Position numbers and translations under genes: made by a program
Assembly (NCBI RefSeq): GCF_000819745.1
Contig: NZ_CDDA01000030.1
Span: 101,398 to 165,397 of the forward strand
Origin: Aeromonas bestiarum
Lineage (GTDB): Bacteria; Pseudomonadota; Gammaproteobacteria; Enterobacterales; Aeromonadaceae
Reading direction: 5' to 3'
Length of the DNA: 64,000 nucleotides
Shown: in pieces, positions 27,744 to 40,619 of the stretch
Numbering within the stretch: the stretch's first letter is position 1
Layout of the letters: each line of letters begins with the position of its first letter
The notes under the pieces: model-generated
What the model was told of the DNA's origin: nothing
Seen by the model: only the letters and a program-made list of their open reading frames with translations
Databases searched by the model: none

Positions 27744-29078
27744 TCAGGCCGCGCTCTTACTGACAGACGCCACCTGTGGACGACCCTGCAGGCGATCCCA
27801 GAGGGCCGCCAGCAGCAGAGCGCACAGCGAGGGCGGCAGCCAGGCCAGCCCCTGCTCGTTCAGGGGCAGAGCCAGGCTCCAGGCAGGCAACAGGTCGGCC
27901 AGGGCCGAAGCCTTGAGCCCGTCGATCAGACCGAACAGCAGGCTGATCAGCATGACAGGCCCCACCACCCGGGTGCCATTGCCCCACCAGCGCAGGGTGA
28001 AGCTCAGCACCACCAGCACTATGCAGGGGGGATAGATGGCGGTCAGCACCGGCACCGAGAGCTGGATCAGGTGGCTCAGCCCCAGGTTCGAAACCAGCAT
28101 GGAGAAGCCGCCCAGCAGCAACACCAGGGTACGGTAGGAGAGCGGCAGGTACTGGGCGAAGAACTCGGCACAGGCACAGGTCAGGCCAACGGCCGTCACC
28201 AGACAGGCGATGAAGATGAGCAGCGCCAGGAAACCGCTGCCCATGCTGCCGAAGGTGTGCTGGACGTAGGCGTGCAGGATCTCGGCGCCATTCTGGGCAT
28301 GGGGCACAAGTTCACCGCTCACCGAGCCGAGGCGGAACAGGCTGAGGTAGACCAGGGTCAAGCCCATCCCGGCGATGAGGCCGGCCAGTATGGTGTAACG
28401 GGTGAGCAACTTGGCGCTGCTCACCCCGCGCGAGCGGGCCGCGTTGACGATGACGATGCCAAACACCATGGCCCCCAGGGTGTCCATGGTGAGGTAGCCA
28501 TTGACGAAGCCGTTGGAGAAAGGCTGATGCTGGTAGATCTCGATGGCAGGGATGGCAGAACCGGCAGGCCACAACAGAACGGCGAGGCCCAGCGCCGCCA
28601 GCGCCAGGATCTTGATCGGAGCAAGCACGTGGCCCACTGTGTCGAGCAGCCGGCCCGGGTAGAGGGAGATGCCGATCACCAGGCTGAAGTAGACCAGGCT
28701 GTAGATCAGCAGGGCCGAGCCATCGTCGCCGAACAGGGGCGCCAGCCCCACCTCGTAGGAGACGGTCGCCGTGCGCGGAGTGGCAAACAGCGGTCCCACG
28801 GCCAGATAGCAGACGGTGGCAAGCAGCAGCCCGGCCTTGCGGCCGATGGGCGCACTCAGGGCATCCACACCGCCCCCCACCTTGGCCAGCGCCACTACTG
28901 TGAGCACCGGCAGACCGACCGCAGTCAGCAGGAAGCCGGCGGCGGCGCTCCACACCTGCTCACCGGCCTGCAATCCGACCATGGGTGGGAATATGATGTT
29001 GCCTGCGCCGACGAAGAGCGCGAAGGTCATGAAGCCCAGAGCGACTATGTCTCTGGATGTTAATTTTTGGTTATTCAT
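27744..29078 (-). CDS. brnQ: branched-chain amino acid carrier BrnQ
   Basis: 444 residues with about twelve membrane helices. The start [24 protein letters not shown] is the signature of the LIVCS family (BrnQ), sodium-coupled importers of leucine, isoleucine and valine. Further on, [20 protein letters not shown] and [12 protein letters not shown] match E. coli BrnQ from memory. It is a single gene flanked by a terminator at its 3' end; upstream lies a 513-bp region with the kinase relic. Confidence 0.93.
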   Translation of the reverse strand: MNNQKLTSRDIVALGFMTFALFVGAGNIIFPPMVGLQAGEQVWSAAAGFLLTAVGLPVLTVVALAKVGGGVDALSAPIGRKAGLLLATVCYLAVGPLFATPRTATVSYEVGLAPLFGDDGSALLIYSLVYFSLVIGISLYPGRLLDTVGHVLAPIKILALAALGLAVLLWPAGSAIPAIEIYQHQPFSNGFVNGYLTMDTLGAMVFGIVIVNAARSRGVSSAKLLTRYTILAGLIAGMGLTLVYLSLFRLGSVSGELVPHAQNGAEILHAYVQHTFGSMGSGFLALLIFIACLVTAVGLTCACAEFFAQYLPLSYRTLVLLLGGFSMLVSNLGLSHLIQLSVPVLTAIYPPCIVLVVLSFTLRWWGNGTRVVGPVMLISLLFGLIDGLKASALADLLPAWSLALPLNEQGLAWLPPSLCALLLAALWDRLQGRPQVASVSKSAA

Positions 29079-29420
29079 GCTGCGTAGTCTGCCTATGACA
29101 AGGTAAAATCATGACGGAAGTCGGCGCGAATGGGGTATTCGTGCAAGAAATCCGCAGATAGTTTTATTAAATTTTTATGTTCCGCGACGTGCGAAGGGCG
29201 CCAAGTAGAGCGTTTGTGCCACCGAGAGGCAAGTGCGGCACCGCAATCCAGTCACTTCATCCAGAAAATAATTAAGCCTTGGTGTTTGATCTTGAGGTGG
29301 TGCAATTTTGCAACAGATGATAACGCAAGCATGAGCGCCATTTGCCCCCCTGCTTTGCCGCTCGTTCAGCCGGCCTGAGCCTACTGGAACCCTCCTTCTC
29401 GCGCAGCGCTATGACCTTCT
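29079..29420. other. intergenic region, no gene seen
   Basis: 342 bp upstream of brnQ; it should hold the brnQ promoter. No frame with family resemblance. The kinase relic begins right after it. Confidence 0.5.
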
Positions 29421-29515
29421 CCATCCCCTCTTGCTCGACCCCTCGGCAACCTGATTGAGGGGGCGTTGAGCTACGCCGACGGCCAGATCGAGCTCACCCT
29501 GGCGGCCCGCTCCCT
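29421..29515 (+). pseudogene. relic of histidine kinase HATPase domain
   Basis: In one frame the bases read LGNLIEGALSYADGQIELTL, closely paralleling LGNLLKNALSYAEGHIEIEL of the kinase at 26126-27655. The preceding bases (CCCCTCTTGCTCG) also resemble the matching place in that gene. No start, no other domain and no intact 3' end are present. It looks like the leftover of a second, related two-component system deleted here, on the other side of brnQ. Confidence 0.6.
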
Positions 29516-29532
29516 CACCCGAGCGGCGAGCC

Positions 29533-29565
29533 AAAAAACGACGAGGCGCCCGAAGGCGCCTCGTC
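29533..29565 (-). terminator. rimK terminator
   Basis: On the minus strand an 11-bp GC-rich stem (GACGAGGCGCC with GGCGCCTCGTC) closed by TTCG is followed by a run of six T, 26 bp after the rimK stop. Confidence 0.92.
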
Positions 29566-29591
29566 TGTTCCAACCATTCCGGTTGCTGCAC

Positions 29592-30488
29592 TCATTCGGC
29601 AGGCTTGTTCTTGCGGCTCGCCTTGAGTTCGAGGAACTCGATGATCTTGCCCGCCACATCCTTGCCGGAGGCCGCTTCCACCCCCTGCAGGCCGGGGGAG
29701 GAGTTTACCTCCAGCACCAGCGGGCCACGGGCACTGCGCAGAATATCCACCCCGGCCACATCCAGCCCCATGATCTTGGCGGCCTGCACCGCAGTCGCGC
29801 GCTCTTCCGGGCTTATCTTGATCGCCTCGGCGGTACCGCCACGGTGCAGGTTGGAGCGAAACTCCCCCGGCTGAGCCTGACGACGCATGGCAGCCACCAC
29901 CTTGCCATTGACCACCAGACAACGAATGTCGGCGCCGTTGGCCTCGCGGATATACTCCTGCACCAGGATGTTGTTGTTGGTCTGGATAAAGGCCTCGATC
30001 ACGCTCTCGGCGGCCTTCTGGGTCTCGCACAGCACAACGCCTATCCCCTGGGTCCCCTCCAGCAATTTCACCACCAGGGGCGCGCCCCCCACCATGGTGA
30101 TGAGATCCGGCACATCGTGGGTGCTGTGGGCATAACCCGTGATGGGCAGACCTATGCCGTGGCGCGACAGCAACTGCATGGCACGCAGCTTGTCACGGGA
30201 ACGGGAGATGGCCACCGAGCTGTTGAGGGCCATGGTGTTCATCATCTCGAACTGGCGCAGCACTGCGGTGCCGTAAAAGGTGATGCTGGCGCCGATGCGC
30301 GGGATCACGGCGTCGTAACTCTCCAGCTCGCGTCCTTCGTAGTGAATGGAGGGGCTGTGGGAGGCAATATTCATGTAGCAGCGCAGGGTGTCGAGCACCT
30401 CTACCTGATGACCGCGCGCCTGTGCCACCTCGACCAGACGGCGGGTGGAATAGTTTCTGGGCTCACGGGATAAAATGGCGATCTTCAT
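29592..30488 (-). CDS. rimK: ribosomal protein S6 glutamate ligase RimK
   Basis: 298 residues, close to E. coli RimK (300). An ATP-grasp enzyme that adds glutamates to the C-terminus of ribosomal protein S6. Hallmarks: [20 protein letters not shown] at the start, [19 protein letters not shown], the ATP-binding [47 protein letters not shown], and the metal site [13 protein letters not shown]. The Met at 30488 is the family start. Ends at a strong terminator with a TTCG loop. Confidence 0.95.
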   Translation of the reverse strand: MKIAILSREPRNYSTRRLVEVAQARGHQVEVLDTLRCYMNIASHSPSIHYEGRELESYDAVIPRIGASITFYGTAVLRQFEMMNTMALNSSVAISRSRDKLRAMQLLSRHGIGLPITGYAHSTHDVPDLITMVGGAPLVVKLLEGTQGIGVVLCETQKAAESVIEAFIQTNNNILVQEYIREANGADIRCLVVNGKVVAAMRRQAQPGEFRSNLHRGGTAEAIKISPEERATAVQAAKIMGLDVAGVDILRSARGPLVLEVNSSPGLQGVEAASGKDVAGKIIEFLELKASRKNKPAE

Positions 30489-30702
30489 GAAAATTCCGCT
30501 AGAAGGCAGTGCCTGGGCAGGATGGGGCGGGAGAGTATAAGGTGCCACAGCGCCAAGACAACGCCAATTGTTTCTCCTGACAACAAGACAAACCACACAG
30601 AACTGCACACTGCAATCCCGTTGTCACCGATATGTCAAACGGCGGCCCTAAGCTGGTCTGTCCACCAGCCCAAGGATGCCGCCGTTTCTCGTCAAAGATC
30701 AA

Positions 30703-30715
30703 CCCGTGTCACGGG
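30703..30715 (-). terminator. weak hairpin after metH
   Basis: CCCGT-GTC-ACGGG about 13 bp after the metH stop; on the minus strand TTGATCTTTG follows. Possible terminator, weak. Confidence 0.3.
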
Positions 30716-30727
30716 GGAGATCACCCT

Positions 30728-34423
<3,696 letters not shown>

Positions 34424-34486
34424 CGCTCGTTCCTCTTACATCCATGCAACTGCGTGAACTTCATCCTAGCAGCAAACAAATCAAAT

Positions 34487-34510
34487 GGAAATCTAGCCGT
34501 CTATCTGTCC
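34487..34510. promoter_or_regulatory. candidate MetJ operator
   Basis: Three adjacent 8-mers compared with the met box AGACGTCT: GGAAATCT (5/8), AGCCGTCT (7/8), ATCTGTCC (4/8), in register upstream of metH. MetJ binds tandem boxes cooperatively. Suggestive, but the outer boxes are weak. Confidence 0.35.
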
Positions 34511-34626
34511 GTAATTGCGACCTATATACTCATAAATGGGTAATGAGTAACATGTGACCCCAGAGTACCCTATGCCCGTCCTCAATAGGGATACGTGCTT
34601 GCTGTTTACTAAAGAGAAAAATAACT

Positions 34627-35904
34627 ATGAGCGTCTACTACACACTCTGCTTCCTGGCAGCCTTGGCGATCTTCATCGCCTTTGCCAATCAGTATGTTGT
34701 GAAGATCCAGACCACCATCGCCATCACAGCCGGATCCATGCTGATCTCCGCGCTGCTGGTGCTGTTCGGTAAGCTGGGCTGGTTCAATCTCGAACCCCTG
34801 GCCGTCAAAACCATGGAGAGCATAGACTTCCAGAACTTCCTGCTGAAGGGGATCCTGGGCTTCCTGCTGTTCGCCGGTGGTCTCGGCATCAACCTGAAGG
34901 CATTGCGTAGCCAGAAGTGGGAGATCACCATTCTCTCCATAGTGGCGACCCTGCTCTCCACCTTCATGGTCGGCTACGGTTTCTGGTTCATCGCCAAGCT
35001 GCTGGGCTGGGAGCTGCCGCTGGTCTATTGCATGCTGTTCGGGGCCCTGATCTCCCCCACCGACCCCATAGCCGTGCTGGCCATCGTCAAGAAGATGAAG
35101 GCGCCGCCCCAGATCGCCATCCAGATCGAAGGGGAGTCGCTGTTCAACGACGGTGTCGGCCTGGTGATCTTCGCCACCGTGTTTGCCGTCGCCTTTGGCG
35201 GAGTTGAACCCACCTTCGGCAGCGTGGCCGGCCTGTTCCTGCATGAGGCCCTCGGCGGCATCCTGTTCGGCGCCGTGCTAGGCCTCATCGCCCACGTGAT
35301 GATCAGCGCCACCGACGACGGCTCCCTGGAGCTGCTGCTGACCCTCTGCATCCCCACCGCCGGCTTCGCCTTCGCCAACATGATCGGCGTCTCCGGCGCC
35401 CTGGCCATGGTGGTCACCGGCATCATGATCGGCAACTGGACCCGCCAGTCCGGCTTCTCCGAGCAGAGCAAGCACCACCTGGATCACTTCTGGGAGTTGA
35501 TGGATCAGTTCCTCAACGCCCTGCTGTTCCTGCTGATCGGTCTGGCGCTGGTGTTGCTGGAGCTCGCCTGGCAAGACTGGATCCTGCTGGTCATCGCGGT
35601 TCCCCTCTGTCTGGCCGCCCGCTTCATCAGCGTGTCGCTGCCCTACATAGCCTTCCGCCGCTATCGCAGCTACAACAAGTTCTCAGTGCGGATCCTCACC
35701 TGGGGCGGTCTGCGCGGCGGTCTGGCCATGGCCATGGCGCTGGCGTTGCCCTCCGGCGTCATGATGCTGCCGGAACACGGCGTCGATCTGCGGGAAGTGA
35801 TCCTGGTAATGACCTACTCGGTGGTGATGTTCTCCATCGTGGTGCAGGGCATGACCATCACCCCCATGATCACCGCCGCCAAGAAGGCCACCGGCGACTA
35901 CTGA
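34627..35904 (+). CDS. CPA1-type sodium/proton antiporter
   Basis: 425 residues with about twelve membrane helices. The motifs FGALISPTDPIAVLAIVKK and QIEGESLFNDGVGLVIF are diagnostic for CPA1 (NhaP/NHE-like) antiporters, in which the Asp of FNDG takes part in ion binding; TWGGLRGGLAMAMALALP is the later conserved motif. It exports Na+ (or K+) in exchange for H+ at the inner membrane, serving pH and salt tolerance. The C-terminus is short, without the regulatory tail of larger homologs. A strong terminator follows, so it is a single-gene unit. Confidence 0.92.
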   Translation: MSVYYTLCFLAALAIFIAFANQYVVKIQTTIAITAGSMLISALLVLFGKLGWFNLEPLAVKTMESIDFQNFLLKGILGFLLFAGGLGINLKALRSQKWEITILSIVATLLSTFMVGYGFWFIAKLLGWELPLVYCMLFGALISPTDPIAVLAIVKKMKAPPQIAIQIEGESLFNDGVGLVIFATVFAVAFGGVEPTFGSVAGLFLHEALGGILFGAVLGLIAHVMISATDDGSLELLLTLCIPTAGFAFANMIGVSGALAMVVTGIMIGNWTRQSGFSEQSKHHLDHFWELMDQFLNALLFLLIGLALVLLELAWQDWILLVIAVPLCLAARFISVSLPYIAFRRYRSYNKFSVRILTWGGLRGGLAMAMALALPSGVMMLPEHGVDLREVILVMTYSVVMFSIVVQGMTITPMITAAKKATGDY

Positions 35905-35934
35905 GTCACCCGCTGACCCCGGCAGGCATCATGC

Positions 35935-35962
35935 AAAAGGGCTCCCGACGGGAGCCCTTTTT
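35935..35962 (+). terminator. intrinsic terminator
   Basis: An 8-bp stem (GGGCTCCC with GGGAGCCC), 3-nt loop, A4 on the left and T5 on the right. Confidence 0.92.
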
Positions 35963-36369
35963 GTGGCTGGCGATACTGAAAAAACGGATTTGAGACAAAA
36001 TCGCCAAATAATTGTTTGCTTTTTATTCATATCGAGGAGAGAATGCGCACCGGCTAGTTAATCAGCCCTGTTTATGTTCGCAATGCTTCAACGTTAGATG
36101 AATCCTGCCAGTACCTACATAACCTTCCTCTGATTTACTCGCCTCGAGAACCGTCAGGCTGTCTGCCTGCGTTGCCCGGCTCTCACGGCGCAGACCCGTT
36201 CTGCCCACCCAATTTGATTTATGCATCAGCATATTCCTTGACAGTGCAGACGCCCGTGACTCGGGCTGGGTATTCCTGCGCGCTTGTCGACCCTGGCGGT
36301 TGACCGCGCCCATTAACCTGAAATTTGCAAAAACAAGGAGCGAACACTTAATTTATATAGAGAAATACC
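35963..36369. other. intergenic region, no certain gene
   Basis: 407 bp. A GAGGAGAG followed directly by an ATG and a stop four codons later occurs near 36034. A minus-strand frame (36062-36313) has no family match and no clear ribosome site. Contains the promoter for the small gene at 36370. Confidence 0.45.
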
Positions 36370-36546
36370 ATGATGAAAGCCATACATACACACAAGCCCC
36401 TGCGTCGCAGCAAACCCATCAACCTGCCTCCACAAGAGCAGGATTCCGATGCGTTCCTGATCCAGTTCAGCACCCGCTTCAGCGGCGGTTTCGCCATCTC
36501 CTGTGATGGTATCGCTGGCGAGTTCTCCATCGAAGACCTCAACTGA
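36370..36546 (+). CDS. small hypothetical protein, 58 residues
   Basis: A short complete frame, MMKAIHTHKPLRRSKPIN then a region rich in Gln and Asp, ending GGFAISCDGIAGEFSIEDLN. The basic start and beta-like end suggest a real small protein. The evidence for the gene is its own terminator 35 bp after the stop and isolated position; the ribosome site is weak. I do not recognise the family. Confidence 0.5.
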   Translation: MMKAIHTHKPLRRSKPINLPPQEQDSDAFLIQFSTRFSGGFAISCDGIAGEFSIEDLN

Positions 36547-36580
36547 TCCTGCCTGCCAACCGGCAGCGCCCGATGCAGAC

Positions 36581-36609
36581 AGGCCGCAACTCACGGCGGC
36601 CTCTTTGTT
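36581..36609 (+). terminator. intrinsic terminator
   Basis: A 7-bp stem (AGGCCGC with GCGGCCT), 8-nt loop, then CTTTGTTT. It follows the small gene at 36370-36546. Confidence 0.75.
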
Positions 36610-36698
36610 TCACCTCTTGAACTTAATTTCTCCCGCACCAGCGCCACTCACAGCGCCTTCCATCACAGACTGTCAGCCACGCCTCGCCGCTGCACGCT

Positions 36699-37220
36699 TC
36701 AGACCGGACAGGTTTGAGTTCCGACCGCCTCCAGCAGCAGACACTCATCAGCATCCTCGCTCAGCTTGACCAGACGACTGCGCACCAGCCCCAGCTTGGC
36801 CAGTAGTGCCACCGATCGCTCGTTGCCCGGGGTGACGATGGCGATCACTCGCTCTATCCCCAGCCTCTCCCGACCATCTTGCAGCGCAGCCTGCGCCGCC
36901 TCTACGCCGTAACCCTGACCCCGATAGGCGGGCAGGAAGGCATAGCCTATGTCCTCGCAGGGCAAGGTATCGCGCTTGATAAGGCCGCAGATGCCGAGCC
37001 TGGCCTCATCGCTCCTGCGCGCGACCAGATAGAGGCCGTGGCCATGGCGGGCATAGCTGACCGCCGGCCCCTGCTGGATGTAGTTTTCGGCGTCGAGCAG
37101 GGTGCGTATGCCGCGATCACCGATATAACGGTGAAAGTCGCTGTCGTTGAGCAGTTCGAGAATGAAGGGGGCATCGGCTGTGGTCAGTTCGCGCAGCAGC
37201 AGGCGCTCGGAGAGGATCAT
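36699..37220 (-). CDS. RimJ-like GNAT N-acetyltransferase
   Basis: 173 residues: ILSERLLLRELTTADAPFILELLNDSDFHRYIGDRG is the usual start of the RimJ/RimL-type (GNAT_3) group; GYAFLPAYRGQGYGVEAAQAALQ carries the acetyl-CoA loop, and RVIAIVTPGNERSVALLAKLGLV is the last conserved block. Substrate unknown. Start at 37220 gives the canonical beginning; a longer reading adds unlike sequence. It may be co-transcribed with the HDOD gene upstream on the same strand, though 118 bp separate them. Confidence 0.85.
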   Translation of the reverse strand: MILSERLLLRELTTADAPFILELLNDSDFHRYIGDRGIRTLLDAENYIQQGPAVSYARHGHGLYLVARRSDEARLGICGLIKRDTLPCEDIGYAFLPAYRGQGYGVEAAQAALQDGRERLGIERVIAIVTPGNERSVALLAKLGLVRSRLVKLSEDADECLLLEAVGTQTCPV

Positions 37221-37338
37221 GGCAAGGACTCTTTTCAGCAAAAACAGGCTCTCAAGACTGCCCCTGCTCCGCCTCATTGGCAAGGCAAACCCCATGAAAA
37301 AGGGCCGCAGTGCGACCCCGATAACAGGATGAGCAGGT

Positions 37339-38160
37339 TCAGGCCGCCAGCAGACCCGCATAGCCATTGCCCTGCTCGCGCAAGGCCATGAACACGGCGG
37401 CACAATCCGGCCAGGCCAGGCCTAGTCGCTCGGCCACCTGGACTGGCCACTCGGGTGGTGCCTCCTCCCCCACATCCGACTGCGCCGCCAGCACTATGCC
37501 CAGGTGGATCAGCGCAGCCTCGGCAGAGAACTCCTTGGCCAGCAAGGGGTTGTAGTGATACTCCACCGCATGGCAGATGCTGAGGGGAAATTGCCAGCGC
37601 CTGGCCATCTCGGCCCCTGTCTGGGCATAGTTGAAGCCGACCACCAGCTCCTCGGCCTTGGCGCGCCCCTTGCTGGGCTCCAGATCCTTGATGTGGTTCA
37701 CCATGTTCTCCGGCAGTCCCACATGCATGATGAGCCGCCCCATGTCGTAGAGCAGGGCGCAGGTGAACACCTCCTCCCCCTTCATGCCCTTGAGCTTGGC
37801 AAGCCGCCTGGCCAGCTCGGCCACGTCGAACACCTTGCCCCAGAAGTGCTTGAGGTCGATGCCGGGCACCGCATTGATGGAGCCTGTCAAACCGCAGGCC
37901 AGCACCATGTTGCGCACCACATCGACCCCGAGTCGCACCACAGCCTCGTTGACGGTGGCGACCTGGCGACTGCCGCCAAACTTGGCGGAATTGGCCAGCC
38001 GCAGCAGCTTGGCCGAAATGACGGGATCCTTGTTGATCTTCTTGGCGATCAACAGGATATCCGGTTCCTTCTCACTGAAGGTCTGCACCAGATCGCGCAT
38101 GACTTCGGGCACATTGGGCAGATTTTGGGGCTTGGATAACAGCGAGTCTATGGTGGGCAT
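37339..38160 (-). CDS. HDOD-domain protein
   Basis: 273 residues. An HDOD domain (PF08668) fills about 15-215: LPNVPEVMRDLVQTFSEKEPDILLIAKKINKDPVISAKLLRLANSAKF is typical, followed by AVVRLGVDVVRNMVLACG and YDMGRLIMH, where the HD-like metal pair is degenerate. HDOD proteins act in signalling, often linked to motility or c-di-GMP networks, without proven enzymatic activity. The ATG at 38160 gives MPTIDSLLSKPQNLP, the normal start. No second domain is fused. Confidence 0.87.
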   Translation of the reverse strand: MPTIDSLLSKPQNLPNVPEVMRDLVQTFSEKEPDILLIAKKINKDPVISAKLLRLANSAKFGGSRQVATVNEAVVRLGVDVVRNMVLACGLTGSINAVPGIDLKHFWGKVFDVAELARRLAKLKGMKGEEVFTCALLYDMGRLIMHVGLPENMVNHIKDLEPSKGRAKAEELVVGFNYAQTGAEMARRWQFPLSICHAVEYHYNPLLAKEFSAEAALIHLGIVLAAQSDVGEEAPPEWPVQVAERLGLAWPDCAAVFMALREQGNGYAGLLAA

Positions 38161-38334
38161 CTTGATATCCGTCCATGCAATTTTATGATGTCTTTCGTTT
38201 GCCGACAGCAAACCCTCAGTAAGTATGGGTAACAAAAAGCGGCCTCACAGGAATGTTTTTATCGACATATTTCAATGTGTTAATAACATTGTGGCTATAC
38301 TGGCACCCTTTATGACATGACGAGGAAGTTGAAC

Positions 38335-38598
38335 ATGAGCGAACCCACCGAGTTCTTTGACGAACAGACCCTGCTGGAGATGGTCGACAACCAGCTGATC
38401 GATGGTCACCCGTTGCAGGTCAAGGCGACCCTGATGCGGCTGGTGATGAAGGGCACCCCACGGGAAGAGGCGCTGCAATACATCGCCTGTGCCCTCGGCG
38501 CCGAACTGATGGCGATGGAAGCGGAACAGGGTCCCTTCAACCTCGAGCGTTACGCCCAGTTTCTGGACTCCCTGCCCGAGATGCCCTGGGCCGAATAA
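38335..38598 (+). CDS. small helical hypothetical protein
   Basis: 87 residues, mostly helix by composition: [19 protein letters not shown], then [38 protein letters not shown] and a C-terminal LDSLPEMPW. No signal peptide or catalytic motif. GAGGAAG lies about 7 bases before the ATG at 38335, favoured over an ATG six codons upstream. Divergent from the HDOD gene; metallopeptidase gene follows 107 bp downstream. I do not recognise the family with confidence. Confidence 0.65.
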   Translation: MSEPTEFFDEQTLLEMVDNQLIDGHPLQVKATLMRLVMKGTPREEALQYIACALGAELMAMEAEQGPFNLERYAQFLDSLPEMPWAE

Positions 38599-38705
38599 AC
38601 GCGCTTGCCAGCCGATTGCGGCCCTGCCGCAGGCCTGGCCCCGTTAGGCAAGCCGCACCGCCAGCCATTATCATTACTGCCATTGCACATGAGGGGAGCA
38701 AGGCT

Positions 38706-39551
38706 ATGCGCTGGCAGAATCGCCGTGAGAGCAACAATGTTGAAGACAGGCGCCAACAGGGCGGCGGCGGTGGGCTTCCCATCGGCGGCAAGGGTCGCCT
38801 GATCCTGCTGGTGGTGGTCATGGTGGCCGGCTACTACGGGGTGGATCTCTCCCCCCTGCTCAACGAGCCGACGACCCAGAGCCAGCCCAAGCGTCAGGAG
38901 GTGTCTCAGCCGGCCAAGGATCCCCTGGCCAAGTTCACCTCGGTGATGCTGGCCTCCACCGAAGATGCCTGGGGCGAGATCTTCCAGCAGAGCGGCAACC
39001 CCTATCAGGCCCCCAAGCTGGTGCTCTATCGCGGCGCAACCCGCACCGGCTGCGGTCAGGGCCAGTCGGTGATGGGTCCCTTCTACTGCCCGGCGGATCG
39101 CACCGTCTACATAGACCTCTCCTTCTATCAGGAGATGCGTGACAAGCTGGGAGCCGACGGCGACTTCGCCCAGGGCTATGTGGTGGCGCACGAGGTGGGT
39201 CACCACGTGCAGAACCTGCTCGGCATAGAGCGCAAGATGCGCCAGCAACAGCAGGGGCTGAGCCGCGCCGAGCAGAACAAGCTGTCGGTCAAACTCGAAT
39301 TGCAGGCCGACTGCTTCGCCGGTGTCTGGGGCCACTACATGGAGCGGGAGCAGGTGCTGGAGCACGGCGATCTGGAAGAGGCGCTCAATGCCGCCCAGGC
39401 CATAGGTGACGACCGCCTGCAACAGCAGAGCCAGGGCCGGGTGATCCCGGACAGCTTCACCCACGGCAGCTCGGCCCAGCGTTACGCCTGGTTCAAACGC
39501 GGCTTTGACAGCGGCAAACCCGCCAGCTGCAATACCTTCGCCGCCCGCTAG
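38706..39551 (+). CDS. ypfJ: YpfJ-family zinc metallopeptidase
   Basis: 281 residues. A cytoplasmic Gly-rich stretch ([23 protein letters not shown]), one membrane helix (about 31-45), then a periplasmic domain of the YpfJ/KPN_00809 neutral zinc metallopeptidase family (PF04228) with HEVGHH near residue 162 and [12 protein letters not shown], the downstream helix with the third metal ligand. Substrates are unknown. Start chosen for [11 protein letters not shown], which is the family's usual beginning. Strong terminator follows. Confidence 0.93.
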   Translation: MRWQNRRESNNVEDRRQQGGGGGLPIGGKGRLILLVVVMVAGYYGVDLSPLLNEPTTQSQPKRQEVSQPAKDPLAKFTSVMLASTEDAWGEIFQQSGNPYQAPKLVLYRGATRTGCGQGQSVMGPFYCPADRTVYIDLSFYQEMRDKLGADGDFAQGYVVAHEVGHHVQNLLGIERKMRQQQQGLSRAEQNKLSVKLELQADCFAGVWGHYMEREQVLEHGDLEEALNAAQAIGDDRLQQQSQGRVIPDSFTHGSSAQRYAWFKRGFDSGKPASCNTFAAR

Positions 39552-39560
39552 ACGCCAGGA

Positions 39561-39596
39561 AAAAAGGGCCGGCTCCTGACAGGAGCCGGCCCTTTT
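39561..39596. terminator. bidirectional terminator
   Basis: A 12-bp perfect stem (GGGCCGGCTCCT with AGGAGCCGGCCC), 3-nt loop, five A on the left and four T on the right, between convergent ypfJ and aphA. Confidence 0.93.
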
Positions 39597-39615
39597 GCCC
39601 ACCGCAAGACGGCGA

Positions 39616-40326
39616 TCAGAACTGGGAGTCGACTATCACCTCTTCCCCCAAAGCGCCAGCCAGCGGCAGCGGCCGATAGGTGGAGTTGGCTGCCCGCAGC
39701 AGGCGTATGCCGCGCACACCCACGGCCTGCGCCGCCTTGATATCCCCGTCCGCATCGCCGTAGAAGATCTTCATCTGTTTATCCTTGAGCCACTGCACCT
39801 TGGTGTTCTGACCCGGTTGATCGCCGGCGAAGATCACCGGATTGAGCCGATCGGCCGGGATCCCCATGGTCTGCTGCAGCGTCTGGCTCACCGTTTCGGT
39901 CTTGGTGGCCGAACGGCCGGTGACGAAATAGATGTGATCGCCGCGCTTGAGGTGCATGGCGATCAGCGCCTTGCCCACCTCTTTCGGCACACTGAACGCA
40001 TCCCAGCCGTTGTTCATCTTCTCCCAGAAGGCGGGATTCTTGAGGTAGCTCTCGTCGTTGGGCGAGAACTCCTGCTTGCCGCGATAGAAACCCGGGCTGG
40101 AGAAGAGCAGGGTGTCGTCGATGTCGAAGCCCACCGCCGTCGGCGGCAGGCCATCCAGACTGGCGGCAATCTGCACCACCGACACCCAGTGAATGGGCGC
40201 CTGCTGGGCCAGAGTCACAGTCGTGACACCGGTCGGGCTGGTCACGGCCTGATCGGCCAGGGCGGGCAGGCTGAGGGTTGCTGCGAACAGGGAGGCTAGC
40301 AGGGCAAGACGGGGGAAAGCGGGCAT
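39616..40326 (-). CDS. aphA: class B acid phosphatase AphA
   Basis: 236 residues. A signal peptide (to about residue 24) places it in the periplasm. The HAD-type phosphatase motif [10 protein letters not shown] supplies Asp68 as nucleophile and Asp70 as general acid; [13 protein letters not shown] is motif 2 and [10 protein letters not shown] the metal site. It hydrolyses nucleotide monophosphates and other phosphomonoesters and has phosphotransferase activity in homologs. Length as in E. coli AphA. Divergent from the stressosome operon with 293 bp between. Confidence 0.95.
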   Translation of the reverse strand: MPAFPRLALLASLFAATLSLPALADQAVTSPTGVTTVTLAQQAPIHWVSVVQIAASLDGLPPTAVGFDIDDTLLFSSPGFYRGKQEFSPNDESYLKNPAFWEKMNNGWDAFSVPKEVGKALIAMHLKRGDHIYFVTGRSATKTETVSQTLQQTMGIPADRLNPVIFAGDQPGQNTKVQWLKDKQMKIFYGDADGDIKAAQAVGVRGIRLLRAANSTYRPLPLAGALGEEVIVDSQF

Positions 40327-40619
40327 GGTAGGACTCGTGACGTGAATAAAACAGGGTGCCAATCCTGCCCCATGCTGTCGACCGAAACCGTGAAACCGGC
40401 CACAAAACGGAACCAGGTGACTCGCGCCAACCGGCGTTTTCCACGCGGGATAAACGCCAGGCGCCGCGTGAATGTGGCCTCACCCGAGCGATCGTCGCAT
40501 CTGATCGCCACCAGCCCCTTTTGACCCTTAATTCAGGCCTAAAGAGCCCGAGTGAGCTATAACTGCTTAACACCCTTTATTGATATCAACATCAACGACA
40601 TTCTCTCACTGGAGATGCC

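Noticed and set aside
36062-36313. Minus-strand 83-codon frame
   Set aside because: No ribosome site, no family resemblance, mixed composition. Left as intergenic.
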